A stretch of DNA of 11,255 nucleotides. Origin: Chromera velia. Its lineage: Eukaryota > Sar > Chromeraceae. Position numbers and translations under genes: made by a program. Shown here in pieces: positions 5,559 to 11,255 of the stretch. Position 1 is the first letter of the stretch; each line of letters starts with the position of its first letter. Where the stretch lies: the NCBI GenBank assembly GCA_018398765.1, contig JAHBMJ010003377.1:1-11255 (forward strand). The letters run 5' to 3'. The notes below the pieces were generated by a model that was not told the origin of the DNA, did no database searches, and saw nothing but the letters and a program-made list of their open reading frames with translations.

Positions 5559-8500
5559 ATGGCATCTGATGAGCCTGTGGCTCCAGTAAAGAAAAAAAGG
5601 AAAAGGCAGCTCGAGATTTCCGACTATGTTGACAGTGACGGTTGCCTTTCTGGTAGATTCCTGTGGACAAAATTCGGGACTCGTTTTGTTGTTTTTCGAC
5701 CCGGCGTCTCTGCCGGTCGCCCAGGCTCTGAGGGGACTCTCCCCTGTTCTCTTGTCGGCTTGCTACCCCCGTCTCTGGCTGACTCCCCTTTGAAACTAAC
5801 CAAATGGAGAACGAAACCAGTGAGACCTCCAGAGCCCCTCGCCACACCACAAAAGCAGAGGACACTCGAGGTACTCATCAGCGCCACCATGCGGTCATCC
5901 AGCCGTATTGAAGTCGACGGAGCATGGTGCTCACCCCTGTCACTGTCCGCAGAGACAGAAGCACCCCTGTTGTCATCCGACTCGTACGTCTTGGAAGGCA
6001 CAATCATTAGTATTTCCGCCCTTTGCGTTCTTCGTGATAAAGCAATCTGGACCTGTCACTTTCAGGATGTGAAGGTGTGGAGACTGTGCGTGTCAAAGAG
6101 GGGGGCGTCGGGTGCCGCATCTTCAAATGGAGGGCAGCAGCTGCTTGAAGTGAGACAGAGAAACGACATCAGTGCGTGCACCCTTCTCGTAACTGATCCA
6201 CAGTATTTTTTCCTGCGCCAGGTCTTTCTCCCATTTGCGCGCGTGAGAATTTCAAGGCTTCATAAAGTCACGTCAGACCCTCAGAACAGAGAACGATCCG
6301 ATCCCTCTGAGTTTCCCCTTGGGGGTCCCACTTTCAGTTTAGAGGGGGCAGATGGAAAGGGTCGAAAGTGGACCTCTGGACACCTGACGCTTTTGGGAGA
6401 CATGTGCACTTTCATCGATGATGCCCTCATCCCTGTGGGCCTACTTCCGCCTCCCCCGATCGATCTCGACACAGATAGCCCTTCTTCTCTTTTCAGCAGA
6501 ACACTAGCAGCAGCCAGGAGACCCGAGTGGTATGGATTCCGGTGGAATCTCCCGGTGGGTGTCCTGCTTAGCAGCACTGCACTTGAAAGAGAAGCGCAGA
6601 AACTCGTTCGAAGAGAATTGCACCAGTTTCATGACGCATCTCAGTCGGGCGTTCTCAATATGACAGTTGATGGTCTGAAAGCATCCGAATGCGGAAATGA
6701 TGAGGACCCGCTGATCACACTTTGTGGTCCTGTGACGCGATACCTTGGTAGAGCTGTCTTTGAGATTGCGGGTGTGCGAGTGTGGGCACACAGTTGGGGA
6801 TTTTCTGAGAAGGGAGTGGGGGTGGGGTTGGGTCCGAGACGTCGAGCTTTGGTTCATCGTGCAGTGAAAATTTGTGACGAGTTTGGGGGCTTTCGGGGTC
6901 TTTTTCTTGCCCCTGGCTCTTCCTTTACTCTTCTTTCTGAAAATCAAGCAGTGAGAGCATTGAAGCCAGCAGGGGGGGGGAGTGAAAACCGAGGGCGGCA
7001 AGGAATGTTTGAGGAGATGGCGTGGAAGAGTTGGGAATCTTTTTCGTTGTGGTGCAAATGTAGAAAGCAAGAAGGAGAGGGAGACCTCGCATTTCAAGTC
7101 TCCTCCGGTCTCCCCGGGAATCGCCAAACGAGGGTCGATTCTTCGGTCGGTCGGTCAGTGAGTGAGTGAGCGAGTGACTTTCCGTTTGAAAGATCTTCTG
7201 ACCCTTTTTTCTTCTTCGTTGTGGGTCTGCCTCTGTGCCTGCTGACAAGATCGGGGGCTTTTCTTCGGTTTCGCACTCTTCCTCCCCCATCGTTCTCTTC
7301 TGTCTGGAATGGACACCTTCTCTTTCTGTTCCTGTTTTACGGACATGGGCTCCTTTGGTCGATTTCTTGTTCAGAGTGGGGTTTTCTGTTCTTCTTCCTT
7401 TTTTCACGTCAGTACTTCGTGCCATTACGGTAGAAAAAAAATTGTGAGAAAGAGGCGGTCGGATTCCATCTCTTCAACACACTGCCTCTCTCCCTCGTTG
7501 TTCGTTCAATTTGCCAAGATCGGTCTGCCCTTTTTCCTCTTCTCTCCTCTCGTTGATTGGCTTTTGAGCCTCTTCATTTCTTCCTGTCAGCGATGCATCA
7601 TCTCTCTCTCGCTGTCTGCACTGACTGCCGATGTGTGGGAATTAAATGATACTGATACTGCATTGTCGATTTCTTCTTAGTACACTCCCCGATTGACATG
7701 AGCGAAGCTTGGCGGATCGACCAAGACGTGCTGCTTTTCTTGACAGATTGACTGAAGCTTGCTCTTGGTTCTTCTCTCGAAATCGTCATTGTTCTTCCTT
7801 CCTTGGGTCTCGAATGTCTGCAGTCCTCAACCGGACGCGGAGGCGAAGGGAGTTCTTCGGGCGCACCAGCATCTCTGCGTGCGTCAGATTGGCGTTCCTC
7901 CAATCAAGCACATGGTCACGATTCCTCTTCTTCCACCTGTATCCCTTCCCAGCAGTCTTCTGTTTCTTCTCCCTGGTCCGATTTCCACTCTCTCTGCCCT
8001 CTTCATGCAGAGGCCCTGTTGGCTGCAGACTTGAAGTTGCCCCCTTCTCTCTGGAAGCTCCTTTTTTCTCGACTGTGCAGAGCAGACGGAGAAAGAAAAG
8101 AAAGCAGCAGCAGCAGTAGCAGTGGCTCGGTGAGAGCTGGGGGAAGATGTGAGGAGTCCGACGATGCGATTTGGGTTTCCGTCGCCGAGAGGGCCCTCGA
8201 GTTTCTCGTCGCTCCTTCCGAATTCTTGCGAGAGAGAGAGAGTGGTCGGAGGGGCTACATGGCCCGAGCGCAGTGCCAAAATCCTGTCTATCCTTCTACG
8301 TCGCAACACAAGGTAGAGACCCCACACAGAACCGTATGCAATGGTTCGGATGCACCAGTCTCTCCATTTCCCCTATCTCTCCTTCGCTTTCATATTCACA
8401 GCAGTATTGTAGAGAGAATACGGTCTGAGTGGATCCGGTTGGGCTCTTCAGGAGACGACAACGGTCTGGATGCAGTCACGACTACTAGGGCTGGAATGAA

Positions 8501-10925
8501 AGAGCTCTTCCGCCGCGCGCTGTGTGACCGAATCACACTAGGTCACGCGGTGTCCATGTCGGCGTCGCGAGGATACGCGTGTCTAAGCACAGCAGGATGT
8601 CTGACTTCTGCAGTCAGGTGTGCAAGTGAAGCGAGCGAGTCTCTTCCAGGCGCACGTTTGCTTCCCTTTCCTCTCGAGGTTCTCCTCCCTGATCCGTTCG
8701 CTGTCGGGAGTGATGAGTCTATAGAAGACTCAGGCCCCGGGTGTGTGTTTTCTTGTTCTGCGTACGAGTGGAGACCCCCCCCTTCGCACCCCCTCTATTG
8801 TTTTCTAGAGTGTGGGGAGGAAAGGAGAGGAAACAATGAGAAGGAGGCGACAGAAGTTGATGAGGAAGGGGACGATGAGACGATGGGAGATGGAGGAGAA
8901 AGTGAGTCATCTGACCCATCCTCTTTCCTGAAATTCTTTGATGTCGGAAGACACACAGACACAGTTGGTTTCCTGAACGGGAATCAGGATTGCACCGTAT
9001 CGCAATTCCTCTCCCAGACTCAGGGGGGAAAATCGGGACTCCCATCAGGGGTGATGTCTCAATTGGTCATGGCACACTCGAATTGGCCGTGCCTGTTTGC
9101 AGAGAGTCTCTTGAGGGAACAGGAGAGACAGGGGTGTTTGTCGATTTCGGTGGGGGACATCCGGGGTGTCTCCGGTCTGCTTCATGATTTTATTTCCGCC
9201 CCTGGCATCATCCCAAAAAGTTTTCACAACCCCCCCCTTACCCGGGTGATCTTCCCAGGTTCTTCTTCTTTACTTTATCTTTCAGACAGCTCGTCGTGTC
9301 TTCCTGTCTTTGTCATTTCGAGTCACGGTTCGAAGAAGAGAGGAGGTCTGAAGATAGAGGGAAGGGCCCTCGAATGTCTGTCGAGGGAAACGACTTCAGT
9401 TGCGCGTTTCAAAAAAGCAAAGGTGATGGTTTCCTTGTCGTCAGGACTCCAGTGGAGAGAGGGCGCAGGTCAGACTCCCTTCTCAGACACTTCATTGCGG
9501 AAGGGAAAGAATGGGTGCACTCACTCCTGCTGGTTGAGGTGTCAATGCCGTCGCTCGATTTTTGCCTGTGTGTTCATTCAAGTATCGGAATTCCGCATGA
9601 GACAATTTTGCATTTGTGTTCTCCTTGTTTGTTCTGTGCTGTTGCTTCTTCTCATCTTCTGTCTTTCCTTTTGTTCCCTTTCCAATCATGTTGAGGTTGC
9701 GACTTTCTTTCCAGCCTTCTTGCATGTCCGTAGCACATGTTCCTGAACAAATAGACCACATACATAATGGCAGACACCTTCTTCGTTGTGCGCATGTTTT
9801 TTGTGTGTGTCCGTTGCAGCCGTTCCACATCTCGTCCCGTTGACAGGGACCCCTTCCCTGGTGTGTCTTGAGGATGAGATGGAGACGCTTGACGCGCTTT
9901 CCGGGGCCACGTTCGATGGAGTTTGCGGTCCCGGGCAGACTGGTGGTGAGGGTCCATCTCAAGAGGGTTGGGAGCGTAGCAAGGGGTTGGAGGAGGGAAT
10001 TCTGATTGTTGTACAGACAGCCTTCTGGCTGGAGGGGAAAACGTCCGGGGTGTTTTGTGATGTGTGGGAAACCAACTGTGGGCAGGAAGATGAGAAAACG
10101 GAAAGAGGGATTTTTGTCCATCTAGATCCCCACGTGGTGCGTCGGGTGGTATGCGGGGACGTCCTCCTGATTTCAGCAGCTGAGTGCGAGAAAGAGGAAG
10201 GCTTTGTCGAGGAGGGATGTGTAAGGGTCTTCGGTAGGGATCGAGCATCAGAGAAATGGGGGTTGAAAGAGGTCTATCCTGTGTGCAGTTTTGGGGGGAT
10301 TCAGCTGGAGTGCAGGGGTGAGGGTGTGAAAATATTCAGGGTTAAGTTGGAAGAGCTTAGGACGGGGTTTGGGACGGTGACAGACATGGGCATGGGTGAG
10401 ATGACAATGTCTCTAGGCAGCAGATCTAGAATATCAATGGAAAGCGGTGAATTTAGAGAGGCAGACGACTTGTGGTCTGATGTCTGCGAGTGGAGTCAAA
10501 GATGCAGACAGATTTTCGGGATGCCTTCAGGGGTGTCATCGCAAGTATGGGGGGGATTGCAATTCTCTTCGATTGCTTGTAGTGTGAAGGAGCTGCACAG
10601 GGTGGTGCATTTCGACTGGGGGTGTTCCAAGAACTTTGGCTTCCTCGGTCTGATTGACGTGGAAGAGTGTGTGGTGGCAGATGTGTGGAGGCCCCAAAGG
10701 GAGATGAGGGAAGGGAAAAGAGAAAGTCCTCAAGTGCAGGGAGACGTGTGGAGATTGTCTTCTGCGTTTGATGTCTTATCGGATTGGTTTTGTCTGAGGT
10801 CAGAGAGAGAGTCTCTTCTCCTCTCTCCACCGCCTATTCCCTCTCATTCCCCCTTCCATCCTGTCAGCATGAGCGCATCTGCGTGTGAGTGCGTGTGTGT
10901 CCCATTTTTTCATATTGATTTTTGA
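5559..10925 (+). CDS. multi-exon nuclear protein with OB-fold-like segments, CTC1-like candidate
   Basis: My model has six exons: 5559-6960, 7681-7727, 7824-8901, 8988-9174, 9286-9581 and 9820-10925. Phases agree throughout, giving 4,116 nt and about 1,371 residues. The first ATG has a good context, and PVKKKRKR at residues 9-16 resembles the SV40 nuclear localisation signal. Residues about 143-238 (YVLEGTIISIS ... FLPFARVRISRLHKV) and about 385-440 (LITLCGPVTRYLGRAVFEIA ... RRRALVHRA) look like OB-fold strand patterns. Exon 3 has a poly-Ser run (about 8103-8130) and ends in an acidic Glu/Asp stretch. Exons 4-6 hold further strand-rich segments (TLELAVPV, GVFVDFGG, HVVRRVVCGDVLLISA). CTC1, the large subunit of the CST telomere and replication complex, has similar length (roughly 1,200-1,300 residues in human and Arabidopsis), several OB-folds and poor conservation. 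Another OB protein such as an RPA1-type or POT1-type protein is possible. I am confident of a coding gene but not of its identity or every junction. Confidence 0.62.
6961..7680 (+). other. intron 1 of the large gene (inferred)
   Basis: The donor is GTGAGA at 6961, after the codons for SENQ. The acceptor is TTTCTTCTTAG ending at 7680. The segment is pyrimidine-rich and has stops in the exon frame (7167-7169). The next exon resumes as a coherent HSPIDMSEAWRIDQD stretch. Splicing is phase 1. Confidence 0.55.
7728..7823 (+). other. intron 2 of the large gene (inferred)
   Basis: It is 96 nt, phase 0. The donor GTGCTG is weak; the acceptor is TGTCTGCAG. It removes the in-frame TGA at 7749. The donor choice is tentative. 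Confidence 0.4.
8902..8987 (+). other. intron 3 of the large gene (inferred; the acceptor may be 9017)
   Basis: GTGAGT at 8902 is a consensus donor right after the acidic stretch. Two acceptors give the required phase-1 shift: AATCAG ending at 8987, and the better pyrimidine tract TTCCTCTCCCAG ending at 9017. Either one moves the reading to the frame that continues with GKIGTPIRGDV. Confidence 0.55.
9175..9285 (+). other. intron 4 of the large gene (inferred; donor uncertain)
   Basis: The acceptor, TTTATCTTTCAG ending at 9285, is strong and is preceded by a pyrimidine-rich region. The frame used upstream ends in TGA at 9185-9187, so a donor must lie before it. GT at 9175 or 9166 keeps phase. 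Neither is a good consensus. Confidence 0.4.
9582..9819 (+). other. intron 5 of the large gene (inferred)
   Basis: The donor is GTATCG at 9582 and the acceptor is TGTCCGTTGCAG ending at 9819. The 238-nt span is rich in T and C. Phase 1 on both sides matches, changing reading from the frame of exon 5 to that of exon 6. Confidence 0.55.
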
Positions 10926-10984
10926 TGGGACCAAACGTTTCACTTGAAAGAAACACACGTTCCTCCCGAGTTTAAGGGGGGAAG

Positions 10985-10990
10985 AATAAA
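10985..10990 (+). promoter_or_regulatory. AATAAA, possible polyadenylation signal
   Basis: AATAAA lies 60 nt after the presumed stop of the large plus-strand gene. The motif matches the common eukaryotic signal. Its use in this organism is not shown by the sequence. Confidence 0.3.
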
Positions 10991-11207
10991 GGGAGGCAAC
11001 AAACCGGTAGGAAGGCAGACAGATAAGGGAAGAACGAAGGGGACACGCTGGGAGTAACAAAGATATTGCAATAGTTCTAGCTGAGTCTGTGCCTGCTGCC
11101 AAGGAAATGCAGGATTTTTTCCTTCTGCATCTTTTCGCTTTTCCGCTTCCTTCTCTCTTTGGCGTCTCTTCGTTCCTTTGCGCACACCCGGTCTCTCTCC
11201 CCCTCTG

Positions 11208-11213
<6 letters not shown>

Positions 11214-11245
<32 letters not shown>

Positions 11246-11255
11246 CCCCCCCCCC
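11214..11255. repeat. (TC)n microsatellite ending in a 13-base C run
   Basis: An uninterrupted TC dinucleotide tract runs from 11214 to about 11242. It is followed by C only, to the window end. The 11000-11213 flank holds no recognised gene and is pyrimidine-rich at its end. Confidence 0.95.

Noticed and set aside
6504-7127. 207-codon minus-strand open frame
   Set aside because: It is antisense to exon 1 and intron 1 of the large gene and is Ser/Thr/Pro-rich without motifs.
7309-7680. 123-codon plus-strand open frame rich in Ser, Phe and Leu
   Set aside because: It reads like a pyrimidine-rich intron and ends exactly at the presumed acceptor.
9259-9285. 27-nt intron candidate (GTTCTT...TTTCAG)
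   Set aside because: It would not change the frame and is very short. A longer intron ending at the same acceptor explains the coding pattern better.
9492-10121. 209-codon minus-strand open frame
   Set aside because: It overlaps exons 5 and 6 antisense and shows no domain pattern.

Overview
This window is eukaryotic nuclear DNA. It has spliced genes, long introns, simple-sequence repeats and nested transposable elements, and it shows no bacterial operon layout. The organism is probably an alga with a red-derived complex plastid. The evidence is a minus-strand exon whose product starts with a signal peptide followed by a transit-peptide-like stretch with Phe at the predicted cleavage point. 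A chromerid such as Chromera velia would fit, but that assignment is inference. Both window ends are low-complexity sequence ((AC)n at the start, (TC)n plus a C run at the end), so the window may be one complete assembly contig.

Layout: positions 1-1257 are a microsatellite-rich intron of a minus-strand gene. Its first coding exon (1654-1258) encodes a probable plastid-targeted SnoaL/NTF2-like protein, with a CpG-rich presumed promoter at about 1655-1875. Positions 1922-4446 hold the decayed 3' end of a non-LTR retrotransposon: a CCHC motif followed by an R-P-D...D restriction-like endonuclease signature. Two short TIR transposons without coding capacity interrupt it. One is 900 bp with 14-bp TIRs and an 8-bp target-site duplication (2203-3102, hAT-like). 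The other is 918 bp with 15-bp TIRs and a 9-bp duplication (3318-4235, MULE-like foldback). At both sites, ignoring the insert plus one duplication copy brings the retroelement back into one reading frame, which confirms the insertion boundaries. A structured presumed 3' UTR follows (4447-4690), then a two-copy tandem repeat with a 20-bp palindrome (about 4986-5215).

Positions 5559-10925 carry a plus-strand gene that I model as six exons encoding about 1,371 residues. It has an N-terminal SV40-like nuclear localisation signal and at least two stretches that read like OB-folds. Length, nuclear signal and OB-like segments suggest a telomere-capping CTC1-like or other nuclear multi-OB protein, but I do not recognise it with certainty. 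The two genes are unrelated in function. The retroelement with its nested insertions fills most of the space between their divergent 5' ends.
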